From NCBI RefSeq assembly GCF_910588665.1, contig NZ_CAJUPR010000010.1, forward strand, positions 1 through 64,000: a stretch of DNA of 64,000 nt. Direction: 5' to 3'. Of this stretch, positions 56,301 to 64,000 are shown in pieces; the first letter of the stretch is position 1, and the number at the start of each line of letters is the position of its first letter. This stretch comes from an uncultured Brachyspira sp. Its GTDB lineage: Bacteria > Spirochaetota > Brachyspiria > Brachyspirales > Brachyspiraceae. Both the position numbers and the translations under genes were made by a program. The notes under the pieces were generated by a model. The model was given only the letters and a program-made list of their open reading frames with translations, had not been told where the DNA came from and did not search any database.

Positions 56301-56454
56301 ATATTGTTTTTACAGTTATATACGGAAGCTCCATATCAGGTAAAAAATCAACCGCCAATTTACTTAAACTCACAAAGCCTAATATCAATACAGCTATTAT
56401 ACACATAAAAACTGCCACAGGTCTTTTTACAACTAATTCTATAAAATTTTTCAT
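53332..56454 (-). CDS. RND-family efflux permease (AcrB/HAE1-like)
   Basis: The 1040-residue protein is full length for the family. It has the N-terminal VVKRPVAVFMCIIAVLILGF span, a first periplasmic loop with AGPEEVEKSVTRIVENAVS, a block of spans around 335-540, a second loop, and a closing block of spans ending near residue 1020. In span 4 the proton-relay motif reads GIGMMVDNSIVVLEN near 391-405, with one Asp followed by Asn where AcrB has two Asp. The short N-terminal loops resemble the adaptor-dependent exporters of other anaerobes. No membrane-fusion protein or TolC gene is next to it. The substrate is unknown. Confidence 0.9.
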   Translation of the reverse strand: MKNFIELVVKRPVAVFMCIIAVLILGFVSLSKLAVDFLPDMELPYITVKTIYENAGPEEVEKSVTRIVENAVSAISGINMITSDSKEGESDVFIEFNWGTDLAQAASDVREAIDGIKNSIPDDADTPAVLKFSSDMTPIMEIAFFGTDNMSALYTLIDNQILNKIEQASGVARAEIRGGLKTEMKVDLILNRLHAYAIDINSIVSLLSSENKNLSGGDTYEGVYKYTLRTMGEFTSAEDIENIVVDLKTNDTTIKLKDIGKVYLGYSDDSEIVKVNGMPAISVSVNKESGGNAVNVSKSVKKQLDSLNLPEGVEYDILFNSADNVSDSINVVFNTAWQGGLFAVIILMIYLWNIKTVSIIAVSIPISIIITFTLMYFIGITLNIISLSGLVLGIGMMVDNSIVVLENIFYYRNNGYGKYSSAIKGTSSVSLAISASTLTTIAVFLPFLFVEGRTGQLFRDLCITVTVSMIGSLFVALTIVPMLGARLVTNKKIKVLIPIENFVNKNLHDKINNFYSLVLNYSIKNKKKVIIYSLSLIMSVIVFGLIFIGKEGFPSSDEGQFKIDVEMPVGTKSEQTQTFVSRMEDNVMSVIGKDFDKMQSRVKSGSEENKAEIRVQLIGKNDGRKKTVDEYIEMTRNELISYPAKINLSPVSAFSIGTAGTDRGAQEIKIELSGDDLDKSAEIASNIINAVYDIEGIRDPRLTRDDSNPELKIYINREIAAKMGVNVKQIANIIKTSFAGTKATTMTPANSDVTDIDVNVQLRESDRLKIDDISRLMIPASGAVVPISSIAYSQKSYGPAKIERKDSRRITTIKASGYNRALNKIMLDIREKIKKDVFIPSGFAVNYSGDFEDMNEAFRQLFLALVLALILVYAVMASQFESLIAPFVIALAIPFGFAGSLTALIIGNQTLNVYSAIGFIVLIGIVVNNGIVLIDYMNQLMYNKHINSDEAALEAGPRRLRPVLMTTFTTILGLLPMALLGGSGNEIYKPLSIAVLGGLLVSSVFTLVIVPTVYAAIRNKIPIKNYDKSDLESKNYYDAI

Positions 56455-56519
56455 TAATACCTCAATATCATATTTAAGATTGATAATATAATATTTTTAA
56501 TATTTTTCAATTGATGCGG

Positions 56520-59500
56520 CTATCTTTTAAATACCGTATTTCTGAATATACTTATTATCATAAATAAGGATAATACGCCAGATGCCGAAATAAGAATAAT
56601 ATTAAGAAAATCAGATAAATCAGCATTAAATTCTGATATATATTTTATTATAACTAATATAATTCCAACTATTCCTCCGAACATACCGTATAACTTTAAT
56701 CTGTCAAAATATTTTTCTGCAAAAGAATTAAATATATCATGTATATTTTTAGGATTCATTTTATCTATTTTCTCTTTTGCAACATAAGAAAAATCTATAG
56801 AATCAATAATTAAATTAATATTATCTTTAGCGCAGTCTATAAACAAATTAAGAAAATAATATTTAGTTTTATTGTCTATAATATCTGGAAAATCATTTCT
56901 GAACTTTAATAATATCTTTTTTAATTCAGCATACAAATCATAATTCAGGTTTTCATTTAACTCTAATTCATCAAGAAGTTTATAAAAAATATTCAAATCA
57001 ATTATATTATCATTATTCTGTACAGCAGTTAAAAACATTTCTATACAGCTTTTTGAATATTCTAAAATATCAGAAAATATATCATCAGAATATTTTTCTA
57101 TACTTACACATTCTTTAATATCATAAGGATATATACTCTTTTTTATATAGTCTTTAATTCCTAAAGATAGTTTTTCTTTATTATTACATGACTTCATAAT
57201 TAATTCATAAAAATCATAGTCTGTATTTTTTATAAATAAATCTATATATTTATAAACAAATTTATAATCTATATTATTTACAGCCAAAATAAATAATCTC
57301 TCTGAAACATTTGATATAAGCTCCTGATTATTATTTATAATATCATTTAAATATACTCCCAAACTTTCTCTATTATAAAGTTTTTCCTCTCCGAATATAT
57401 AAGAAATATTCTCTGATAAAATATTTTCATCTAAAAAATTAAAACTTGTATTTATGATGTTGTCTTTCATTTCATCAATAAAACTAGGAATTTTTATATT
57501 AATTAAATTTAATATTATTCTGTCTGTTAAATCTATAACCAAATCATTTTTTAAAGAAACATTCTCTATAATCATATCTCTTATTTCATATCTGTTATTA
57601 TTAAGAGTTTCATTTAATTTTTTATTTATCATAGAAAATATAAATTCATTATTGCTTTTTACAAGATTTAAAATTTCTCCTCCAAACATATCCTTTATTT
57701 TTTTATTTCCGTTTTTAGATATTTCATTATTGAGAAACGATATAATTATTGATAATATCCTATCTTTTACCGATTTTGAATTGAGTGCTTTTACAATATT
57801 ATCTGTTATTATATTTTTGTATTTATTAAAATCTTTAAAATTATTTCTTATTATATTTTGTATTAATTCTTTAACAGTAAAAATATCAATATTTTCTAAA
57901 GCTGCTTCTGATATTTTTATAATTATTAAATCTATATTATTATAAACATAATTTATTAATGAATCTTTATTATTCATTACAGCATTATGCATATAATTAT
58001 TTTTAATAAACAAATTAATAATGCCCGATTTTACAGAATCAATATTATTGATTATAATATATTTTATAGATGAGAATATATTTAATTTACTTATTTTTTC
58101 ATCTTCAATCATATAATTAAAAAAAATCTTATAATTGTCTTTTATCAAATTCTCTTCTATATCTTTTTTATTATCAATAATATCAAGTATTCCCTCTTTT
58201 TCCATAAGCCTATCATTAACAAAATCCGACATTGAAGAAGCAAATCTGTTTTTTTCGCATGCAACGGCTCCCCAAAAAACTTTTTTCTTTATTCCAAATA
58301 AAGGTTCATAAGGCTGAAATATGGAATAAATAGCAAGAACATTTGTTATATAGCCTATAAGAGTATATACTAAAGGCTCTGCTATATAATTCAAAAATCC
58401 CAAAGAAGGATTAAATGAATTAAAAGGAAATATATAAGCGGTAAGCAAGCCAAATACTAATCCTAAAAAAGCTCCCAATATATTTATAGGTTCTAACTCC
58501 TTGCCCATAAAATCATAAGCCATATTTGCTATTTCATCTTTATTAAGCTTTCCCATATTATTTTTTATTGTCTTTATTACAATAGAATCCATTACAGATG
58601 AAATAAATACTTTTTCCTTATTAAAAAAACTCATTATTGAATTATATGAATTATTATCAATAAAATAATCTATCTGATTTTCTTTTTTTATTATTATTTC
58701 ATCAATATTATAATCAGAATATTTATCTATAATACTTTCAAATAAATCAAATAACAATTCAGAAACAGATTCAAAATCATTAAATAAACCATTAATAGTT
58801 TTGTCTTTATATTTCAAATAAATATTATTATAAATATAATTTTCTATATTTAGTTTATTTTTACTAATTATAACTGTTATACCTGATGCATTATTAGAAA
58901 GTAATTTTTTTAATATTTGAGAATTCAGAGAATCTATTTTTTTATATATTAATGATTCAAGTTTATAAAAATTACTGCAGGCATAATTAATAATTTCTCT
59001 TTCTAAAAATACATACAAATCTTTTATAATATCAGAATCTGCTAATACGCTTATATTCATATTTAAAAACTTTTCTATCCAAGAATCAGGAATTTCTTTT
59101 ATATTAAAAATAATAATATCTCTTACAGAATTTTTTATTATTTTATCATTATCAATATTTTTTAATATAGCAGATATTTTTGTATTATTTAAATAGTTTA
59201 TTATAGTTTTAGAAACATCATTAACAATATCGTTGGTATTATCCTTATATTTTTCTACATATTCAATAATTTTTTGAATAATCCTGTATCTTGAAGCTAT
59301 ATCCTGAAAAAAAACTTTTCTTATTATCTTTACTATAAACTGCCGAAAAAAACCGTCTATATTTTCTATCTCTTCATCTACAGCTTCTTCTATGATGCAT
59401 TCCAATTTTGATTTATTTTCATTTATTATAGGCACTATTATATCTATCAATCTGGAAATAATATCTGATATTATAAATTTAATTCTCTCTGCTATATTAG

Positions 59501-60371
59501 GATTTAATAATTCATATATAGTTTTATCTGTGCTTTTTAATTTTGTATATAAAATATCTATAACATAATAAGCAATACTTTCAAATTCATTATTGTTAAC
59601 CAATTTATCAATAATAGATTTTATTTCAGAAACATCATTTATAGAAAATAATTCATTTACTTTATTATCAAGCAATGAAAAAGAGAAATCATAAAAACAG
59701 TTTTCTATATTTGAATGTTCTATAAAAAATTTTATTAAACTTTCAATTTGATTTTTTTTATTCTTATCTGCGCTATTATCTGTACTTTTTAACTTGTCAA
59801 ATATATTATAAGTAATTTCTTTTAATATAGATTTATATTTATCATCTTTATTATTATATATTTCAAGCACTGTATTTTCTATTAAATGATTATCTGCTTC
59901 ATATAACAAAAACTCATTTATCAAATTACTTACTATATTTTTAAACTGATCATCATTTATTATCTGATTTAATCTTATGTTTTTTGATAATTTCTCTAAT
60001 ATTATTAATATACCGTCATTAGTATTTGTTTCAGTCCAATTAATTATATTATGTCTAGTTTGCTCAAAGCCTTCTATATATTTTATTTTGAAATTTGTTT
60101 TTAATATTAATTGATTTTTTATTTTTTTAAATAACTCTTTTATATTATTTTTAAATTTATCTTTTTTTATTTCATTGTATACGGAACTGTAATTAATAAT
60201 TTTTTCAGAAACCATCTTGCTTATTTCATCAATAAACCTGTTTTTCTCTTTTGCTATTATTCCGTTATTAGAAAATAAAGTTTTTAATGCTATAATATTG
60301 GTATAATAACCTGAAACTGCACCAAGAAAAGCACCGAATATTAATCTGAAAAATAAATCCATATTGCTCAA
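56520..60371 (-). CDS. Very large DUF445 (YheB-like) membrane protein with internal duplication
   Basis: DUF445 proteins are membrane-anchored and poorly understood. Their signature is a GYxTNxxAxxxLF turn followed by a Lys/Arg-rich helix. This 1283-residue product contains it twice. One copy is GAVSGYYTNIIALKTLF at about residues 17-33, followed by KEKNRFIDEISKMVSEKII. The other is TLIGYITNVLAIYSIFQPYE near 678-697, followed by ACEKNRFASSMSDFVNDRLM. Each copy is preceded by a hydrophobic span (GAFLG start in both) and followed by several hundred residues of Ile/Asn/Lys-rich helices. A closing pair of spans lies near 1225-1275. Typical family members are 200-450 residues. Its stop overlaps the start of nothing, but its own start overlaps the previous gene by four bases. 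Confidence 0.75.
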   Translation of the reverse strand: MSNMDLFFRLIFGAFLGAVSGYYTNIIALKTLFSNNGIIAKEKNRFIDEISKMVSEKIINYSSVYNEIKKDKFKNNIKELFKKIKNQLILKTNFKIKYIEGFEQTRHNIINWTETNTNDGILIILEKLSKNIRLNQIINDDQFKNIVSNLINEFLLYEADNHLIENTVLEIYNNKDDKYKSILKEITYNIFDKLKSTDNSADKNKKNQIESLIKFFIEHSNIENCFYDFSFSLLDNKVNELFSINDVSEIKSIIDKLVNNNEFESIAYYVIDILYTKLKSTDKTIYELLNPNIAERIKFIISDIISRLIDIIVPIINENKSKLECIIEEAVDEEIENIDGFFRQFIVKIIRKVFFQDIASRYRIIQKIIEYVEKYKDNTNDIVNDVSKTIINYLNNTKISAILKNIDNDKIIKNSVRDIIIFNIKEIPDSWIEKFLNMNISVLADSDIIKDLYVFLEREIINYACSNFYKLESLIYKKIDSLNSQILKKLLSNNASGITVIISKNKLNIENYIYNNIYLKYKDKTINGLFNDFESVSELLFDLFESIIDKYSDYNIDEIIIKKENQIDYFIDNNSYNSIMSFFNKEKVFISSVMDSIVIKTIKNNMGKLNKDEIANMAYDFMGKELEPINILGAFLGLVFGLLTAYIFPFNSFNPSLGFLNYIAEPLVYTLIGYITNVLAIYSIFQPYEPLFGIKKKVFWGAVACEKNRFASSMSDFVNDRLMEKEGILDIIDNKKDIEENLIKDNYKIFFNYMIEDEKISKLNIFSSIKYIIINNIDSVKSGIINLFIKNNYMHNAVMNNKDSLINYVYNNIDLIIIKISEAALENIDIFTVKELIQNIIRNNFKDFNKYKNIITDNIVKALNSKSVKDRILSIIISFLNNEISKNGNKKIKDMFGGEILNLVKSNNEFIFSMINKKLNETLNNNRYEIRDMIIENVSLKNDLVIDLTDRIILNLINIKIPSFIDEMKDNIINTSFNFLDENILSENISYIFGEEKLYNRESLGVYLNDIINNNQELISNVSERLFILAVNNIDYKFVYKYIDLFIKNTDYDFYELIMKSCNNKEKLSLGIKDYIKKSIYPYDIKECVSIEKYSDDIFSDILEYSKSCIEMFLTAVQNNDNIIDLNIFYKLLDELELNENLNYDLYAELKKILLKFRNDFPDIIDNKTKYYFLNLFIDCAKDNINLIIDSIDFSYVAKEKIDKMNPKNIHDIFNSFAEKYFDRLKLYGMFGGIVGIILVIIKYISEFNADLSDFLNIILISASGVLSLFMIISIFRNTVFKR

Positions 60372-61099
60372 TTAATAGGCTTCTTCTCAAAAGATTCCAA
60401 TTCCCTGCAAAACTTTACAAAATCTTCATAAACTGAAATAGACTGCAGATATCTTAAATCAATCATATATTCGGAATAAATATGCCTAAAAAACTCGGCG
60501 TCCCAAAGCTCCGTCCTAATAAAGCCTTTTTTATAGTCATATTTATAAGGCTCAAAATTAAATATATAGGTTCTGAAATACTTTACTTTGGCAAAACATA
60601 ATTTATATATTCTGAATAATATGCCTATAGTGTCGTTTCTATTAAAAAATTTATCTGTAAAAATCAATGTTTTATGAGAGTTTTCTTTTTCCTGATACCA
60701 AGAATTATTTTCTTTTTTAAGCTCATATTTATTTATAATATTTTCCATATCAGACGAATAAAGAGATGTAAAATCATAGTCATATCTTACCTCTTTATTA
60801 ATAAAATCAATATTATCGCATGCTATATAAAAAAAACCATTTGAATCGTCCGATTTAATTTTTATCATAACGGAATATTTTTCAGTATTTTTACAGCTTT
60901 TATTAATATATCTGATATCATCTGCGCTGCATATATAAAACACATCATATTCATTAGGACAGGCATTGAAATATTTTGCACATTGAATAAAACATACATT
61001 TTTAAAAATAATTTCTATATTATGATAGCAGCTTAAATCGTTGCTTGCTATAATATGCAAATCATTTTCTAAGCGAGATATCATAAAATCAAGCCACAT
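60368..61099 (-). CDS. Unrecognised 243-residue protein
   Basis: No family signature is visible. The product has no signal peptide or membrane span and contains many aromatic residues and several Cys (HNIEIIFKNVCFIQCAKYF near residues 26-44). It ends at TGA overlapping the ATG of the DUF445-like gene by four bases, so the two are translationally coupled and probably act together. The first 60 residues alternate like a nucleotide-binding or Rossmann-like fold, but no glycine loop is present to support that. The next gene upstream, 61129-61437, is also unrecognised and reads in the same direction. Confidence 0.65.
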   Translation of the reverse strand: MWLDFMISRLENDLHIIASNDLSCYHNIEIIFKNVCFIQCAKYFNACPNEYDVFYICSADDIRYINKSCKNTEKYSVMIKIKSDDSNGFFYIACDNIDFINKEVRYDYDFTSLYSSDMENIINKYELKKENNSWYQEKENSHKTLIFTDKFFNRNDTIGILFRIYKLCFAKVKYFRTYIFNFEPYKYDYKKGFIRTELWDAEFFRHIYSEYMIDLRYLQSISVYEDFVKFCRELESFEKKPIN

Positions 61100-61128
61100 A
61101 TTATCCTTTATAGCATTATTAATAATCT

Positions 61129-61437
61129 CTATTTTTTTTCTGACTCTATTAAATTAATATCTTCTATATATGATTTAAACTCTTTTTCCATATATTTAAA
61201 ATTTAAAAAAGCTGTTTTGTCATCATGCTCTAATATTTTGATGCATATATACTCATTATAAATAAAAAATAAATATTTTCTGCTGCCGTTATAGAGCAAA
61301 TATCCGTCTTTTGTTTCTTTTATTTCAGCATTTATTTCAGTCTTTATATAATTCATTAAATAAAATATAGAATTATCATTATCATAAATAATTTTTATCA
61401 GTTTTAATTTATCTTCTAAAGATATTATTTTATACAT
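61129..61437 (-). CDS. Unrecognised 102-residue protein
   Basis: A small protein without signal peptide or membrane span. It starts MYKIISLEDKLKLIKIIYDN and has several tyrosines and a mixed acidic/basic C-terminus. No family is recognised. It lies 29 bases before the 243-residue gene on the same strand and would be the first gene of a three-gene unit ending with the DUF445-like protein. No strong ribosome site is evident. It diverges from the ECF operon across a 256-base gap. Confidence 0.55.
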   Translation of the reverse strand: MYKIISLEDKLKLIKIIYDNDNSIFYLMNYIKTEINAEIKETKDGYLLYNGSRKYLFFIYNEYICIKILEHDDKTAFLNFKYMEKEFKSYIEDINLIESEKK

Positions 61438-61632
61438 TTTATCATTCCGAATATTATATTATTATATTATTATATTTACTGCTATTATAGTATAAAAATA
61501 TATTTTTTAAAGTATAAAAATTATAAGCTTATTTCAAAAGATGTTTAAATAAATATATGACATCAATAAAAAATTAATTAATGAATATAAAAAAATCCTA
61601 TGCAGTATAATATTATTTTTTGAAAAATATAC

Positions 61633-61660
61633 GGAACTTTTTATATATTAAACCGTCTAA
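61633..61660 (+). promoter_or_regulatory. ECF-sigma-type promoter of the stress operon
   Basis: GGAACTT (61633-61639), 16-base spacer, TCTAA (61656-61660). This matches the classical extracytoplasmic-function promoter pattern (GGAACTT, 16 bases, TCTGA) almost perfectly, and it lies directly upstream of an operon encoding an ECF sigma factor. Autoregulation is therefore very likely. Other GGAAC occurrences that I noticed in the window lie inside coding sequence. Confidence 0.8.
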
Positions 61661-61693
61661 TAAAGAGCAGTAAGAATTAATGAGGGGTGTTTT

Positions 61694-62134
61694 ATGTATA
61701 AAAAATTGTATATCATAATAATATTATTATCTTTATCAATTTTTACGGAAGCTTACGGAAGGCATGGAATGGAGATGAGAAGAAAGCATACAGAATTTGA
61801 TAAAAGATTAGGTCATGATCCTCTGCATTTTTTCAGAAAAATAGGTATAACTCTTACAGGAGAACAAGAAGAAAAAATATACGATATAGCCATCAATTTT
61901 ATTGCTCAGGAAGAACCTATAAGATTAGAAATAGAAAATATTGACAGAAATATAAAAATTGAGCTTATGAAAGAAAATACCAATAGAAATTTATTAAAGG
62001 AATTAATAAGACAAAAAAAAGAGCAGGAAGCTTTAAGGGATTATTTAAGAATAATAAGAGATTTAGATATTATAGATGTTCTTACCTCAGAGCAAAAAGC
62101 TATACTTAATAAAAAAATGAGAGATAGATTTTAA
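61694..62134 (+). CDS. Exported Spy/CpxP-like protein with LTxxQ motifs
   Basis: The 146-residue product has a signal peptide (about 1-21). Its mature helical body holds two LTxxQ-type motifs: LTGEQEEKIYDIA near residues 54-66 and LTSEQKAILNKKM near 131-143. This two-motif layout is the hallmark of Spy/CpxP periplasmic chaperones and related metal-sensing CnrX/ZraP proteins. A His/Met-rich N-terminus (RHGMEMRRKHTEF) could bind metal. GAGGGG precedes the ATG. It is the first gene behind the ECF promoter and 3 bases from the sigma gene. I infer a stress sensor or chaperone acting with the sigma/anti-sigma pair. Confidence 0.78.
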   Translation: MYKKLYIIIILLSLSIFTEAYGRHGMEMRRKHTEFDKRLGHDPLHFFRKIGITLTGEQEEKIYDIAINFIAQEEPIRLEIENIDRNIKIELMKENTNRNLLKELIRQKKEQEALRDYLRIIRDLDIIDVLTSEQKAILNKKMRDRF

Positions 62135-62137
62135 ATT

Positions 62138-62689
62138 ATGTTTGGTGCTGAAATTATGTCTTATGAAGATAATCTGGAAGCTTTCAAAAGAGGAGATGAA
62201 GAGGCTTATAAAAAACTTATACAAATATATAAAAAGCCTCTGTTTAATTTAGTTTACTCTATTATTTGCAATAAAGATGAAGCAGAAGAAATTGTGCAGG
62301 ATACTTTTGTAAGTTTCTACATAAAAAGGGAAAGTTTTGAGGGAAGAAGTAAAATATATACTTGGCTTTACAGGGTTTCTTTTAACAAAGCGGTAGATCA
62401 TATAAGAAAAAAAGAGAGAGAAAAAAAATACAGATTAAAAGAATATAGAAACTCTGAAATACAGGAATCGGAAAATGAAAACAGCATAAATAAAATTATA
62501 TTGGCTCAGGCTCTTTCAAAATTAGAAGATGATTTCCGTATTCCTCTGATTATGACAGAATATGAAAATTATTCATACGATGAAATATCTGAAAAACTAG
62601 ATTTGCCTATTAATACTGTCAGAACCAGAATATTCAGAGCAAGAAAAAAACTTCTTTCTATTATGAAAAAAATGGGGGTGAGTTTATGA
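62138..62689 (+). CDS. ECF-subfamily RNA polymerase sigma factor
   Basis: The 183-residue protein has sigma region 2 at about 15-85 (EEAYKKLIQIYKKPLFNLVY, then EAEEIVQDTFVSFY and YTWLYRVSFNKAVDHIRKK). Region 4 at about 120-178 has the helix-turn-helix NYSYDEISEKLDLPINTVRT. Region 3 is absent, as in ECF factors. Translation may begin at ATG 62138 or ATG 62156; GGTG lies 8 bases before the second. The stop overlaps the anti-sigma start (ATGA). It probably recognises the GGAACTT promoter at 61633 and so controls its own operon. Confidence 0.92.
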   Translation: MFGAEIMSYEDNLEAFKRGDEEAYKKLIQIYKKPLFNLVYSIICNKDEAEEIVQDTFVSFYIKRESFEGRSKIYTWLYRVSFNKAVDHIRKKEREKKYRLKEYRNSEIQESENENSINKIILAQALSKLEDDFRIPLIMTEYENYSYDEISEKLDLPINTVRTRIFRARKKLLSIMKKMGVSL

Positions 62690-63153
62690 AAAATAATCAT
62701 GAATATTATGAAATGCTTATAAGCAGATATAAAGATGATGATTTAAATGCAGATGAAATCTCCGAAATGGAAAAACATTTATCTTCTTGCAAATCATGCA
62801 GGGAGTTTAAATATGAAATTAATTCTATGTCATCTATAATTCTTGGAATAAAGCCGATTAATAAGAAAAGCATATTCAATACTAAAAAATTAATTGCTTA
62901 TACGGCATCTGCAGCAGCCTCTTTAATAATATTTGCAGGAATATATGCTGTATATAATAATCTAAACAATAATATTAATAATAATGCTAAATTAGTATCT
63001 TCTGATTTAAATAATAAAGATTCTAAATTATCAGAGAATAACAATAATTATACACCTTTATCAAGCTATTTCAGTTATAACAATGATAATTCCGAAGAAT
63101 ATTCTGAGGAAATAGAAATAATGTCGGCTTATATTTATTATACAGCAAAATAG
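62686..63153 (+). CDS. Zinc-finger anti-sigma factor
   Basis: The 155-residue protein has the anti-sigma zinc motif HLSSCKSC near 31-38 (H-x3-C-x2-C), preceded by an acidic helix with DADEISEMEKHL-like character. One membrane span lies at about residues 62-84. An Asn/Ser-rich extracytoplasmic tail of about 70 residues follows. This is the RsiW/RseA layout: the cytoplasmic part holds the sigma factor and the tail senses stress. It overlaps the sigma gene by four bases. The rseP-type protease facing it could release the sigma factor by cleaving the span. Confidence 0.85.
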   Translation: MKNNHEYYEMLISRYKDDDLNADEISEMEKHLSSCKSCREFKYEINSMSSIILGIKPINKKSIFNTKKLIAYTASAAASLIIFAGIYAVYNNLNNNINNNAKLVSSDLNNKDSKLSENNNNYTPLSSYFSYNNDNSEEYSEEIEIMSAYIYYTAK

Positions 63154-63176
63154 TATTTATTAAAAAATTACGGGCG

Positions 63177-63207
63177 TCTTAACAGTTTTAAGATAATAAA
63201 ATATCTT
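63177..63207. terminator. Possible overlapping hairpins between convergent genes
   Basis: TCTTAA/TTAAGA (63177-63182 and 63188-63193) and AAGATA/TATCTT (63190-63195 and 63202-63207) share bases and could form alternatively. Stems are short and no clear T-run follows, so termination is uncertain. Confidence 0.3.
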
Positions 63208-63232
63208 CAGATTAAAATAGGTATAGCAATTT

Positions 63233-64000
63233 TTATCTGAATAACTGCGTTATATCATTTATAGTAATAAATATTGCAAGCGTTATCAGAAATGCCGCTC
63301 CTATAGCCTGTATTTTTGTTAAAACTTTTCTGTTTATAGACCGTCTCATAATAAGTTCTATAAATGAAAAAACTATCATGCCTCCGTCTACAACAGGGAG
63401 AGGAAGCAGATTCATTAAAAACAATATTAAACTTATAGTGGCTGTAAATGAAAGTATTGTTCTTAATCTGTATTCCATATCAACTGAAATAACCTGGGAA
63501 GAAATCTGTATTATTCTTACAGGTCCCCCTAGATTTTCCCTAAGCGATAATTTTCCTGTAAAAAGAAGCTTTAATCCGTTTATATATGATATTATATAAT
63601 TTCCTGTTTCTTTGAAAGCCTCAGGTATCGATTTAGGAAAAGGTATGCCCTGAACTGTTTCAACTTTTACAGGTATGTTTTCAAATTCTACCCCTAAACT
63701 TCCATAAGTACCCGCAGATTTTGAGTATATGGGGCTCGGTATAGCTTCCCTTGTAATCTCTTTTCCATCTCTTATAACAGTTATATTGATTTTCTTAGAA
63801 GGATTATCCATAACTATAGGTCTGAAATCGGCTATATTTCCTGCAGATATTCCATTTATAGATATTATTTTATCTCCTTCTAAAAGACCAGCCTCAAAAG
63901 CAGCAGAATTGTCAATAATATTTTTAATTATAAGCTCATCTCCGAAATACAATCCCAATGCCCTCTCTCCGCTTAAGGCTTTAAGCATTTCGGAAGAAGG
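63233..64000 (-). CDS. rseP: RseP-like site-2 intramembrane metalloprotease, partial at right edge
   Basis: RseP-type proteases cut anti-sigma factors and other proteins inside the membrane. The frame stays open to the window edge, so only the last 255 or so residues are visible; the HExxH zinc site lies outside. A PDZ domain occupies roughly the first 80 visible residues (SAAFEAGLLEGDKIISINGI). Then come two spans, and the second metal-site motif NLLPLPVVDGGMIVF near the end, with a final span before the stop at 63233. It converges on the anti-sigma gene with an 80-base gap. The family call is firm. Confidence 0.92.
   Translation of the reverse strand, partial: PSSEMLKALSGERALGLYFGDELIIKNIIDNSAAFEAGLLEGDKIISINGISAGNIADFRPIVMDNPSKKINITVIRDGKEITREAIPSPIYSKSAGTYGSLGVEFENIPVKVETVQGIPFPKSIPEAFKETGNYIISYINGLKLLFTGKLSLRENLGGPVRIIQISSQVISVDMEYRLRTILSFTATISLILFLMNLLPLPVVDGGMIVFSFIELIMRRSINRKVLTKIQAIGAAFLITLAIFITINDITQLFR

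Overview
The window looks like chromosomal DNA of a Brachyspira-like spirochaete. The sequence is very AT-rich and lysine, asparagine and isoleucine codons are abundant. A complete V-type ATP synthase operon occurs in the order E, uncharacterised subunit, A, B, D, I, K that is familiar from spirochaetes. It sits beside butyryl-CoA, glycerol and peptide-uptake genes typical of an anaerobic gut fermenter. The genus is inferred from gene content, not from a database search.

Layout. Positions 1-604 hold a type I restriction specificity gene (hsdS) that runs off the left edge, preceded by lgt. From 1826 to 5193 lie a small membrane protein, an exported TPR protein and a GerMN-domain protein. From 5339 to 10457 there are three oligopeptide-binding lipoproteins; a fourth is at 45877-47481. 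From 10602 to 16387 come a DUF3298-like lipoprotein, an iron-alcohol-dehydrogenase homologue that has lost its metal ligands, a YprB-like nuclease, cysS, a 33-residue protein missed by length cut-offs, and an exported protein. Positions 16647-22704 carry cca, coaX, ptsH-ptsI and dnaX. Positions 22952-30556 are the V-ATPase operon on the minus strand. Positions 30812-37372 are a CoA-transferase / GntP permease / MaoC hydratase / acyl-CoA dehydrogenase / EtfB / EtfA cluster. Then follow hpt, a uracil-DNA-glycosylase-fold protein, a rubrerythrin-glpF-glpK-glpA operon, and a lone truncated phage tape-measure gene. The rest holds coaBC, an ABC/FtsX exporter, tRNA-Thr(TGT), an orphan neuB, an RND exporter, a 1283-residue DUF445-like protein with an internal duplication, two unrecognised genes, and an envelope-stress module. 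That module is a Spy-like protein, an ECF sigma factor and a zinc-finger anti-sigma factor, and it faces a partial rseP.

How the genes fit together. Lgt would lipidate the five predicted lipoproteins. PTS, glycerol and peptide uptake feed fermentation. The acyl-CoA cluster can in principle activate a 3-hydroxyacid, dehydrate it and reduce it to a saturated acid as an electron sink, without the thiolase and dehydrogenase of the usual butyrate route. The V-ATPase proteolipid keeps all five sodium-ligand positions known from Enterococcus NtpK, so a sodium gradient is likely. The ECF operon is preceded by a near-perfect ECF promoter, and the convergent gene encodes the protease family that destroys anti-sigma factors. 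The tRNA-Thr gene lacks an encoded CCA end and so depends on the CCA-adding enzyme encoded at 16647.

No rRNA, insertion sequence, CRISPR array or intact prophage was seen. Recognisable vegetative promoters are strikingly uniform: TTGAC-type -35, a 16-base spacer, and a TATAAT-type -10.
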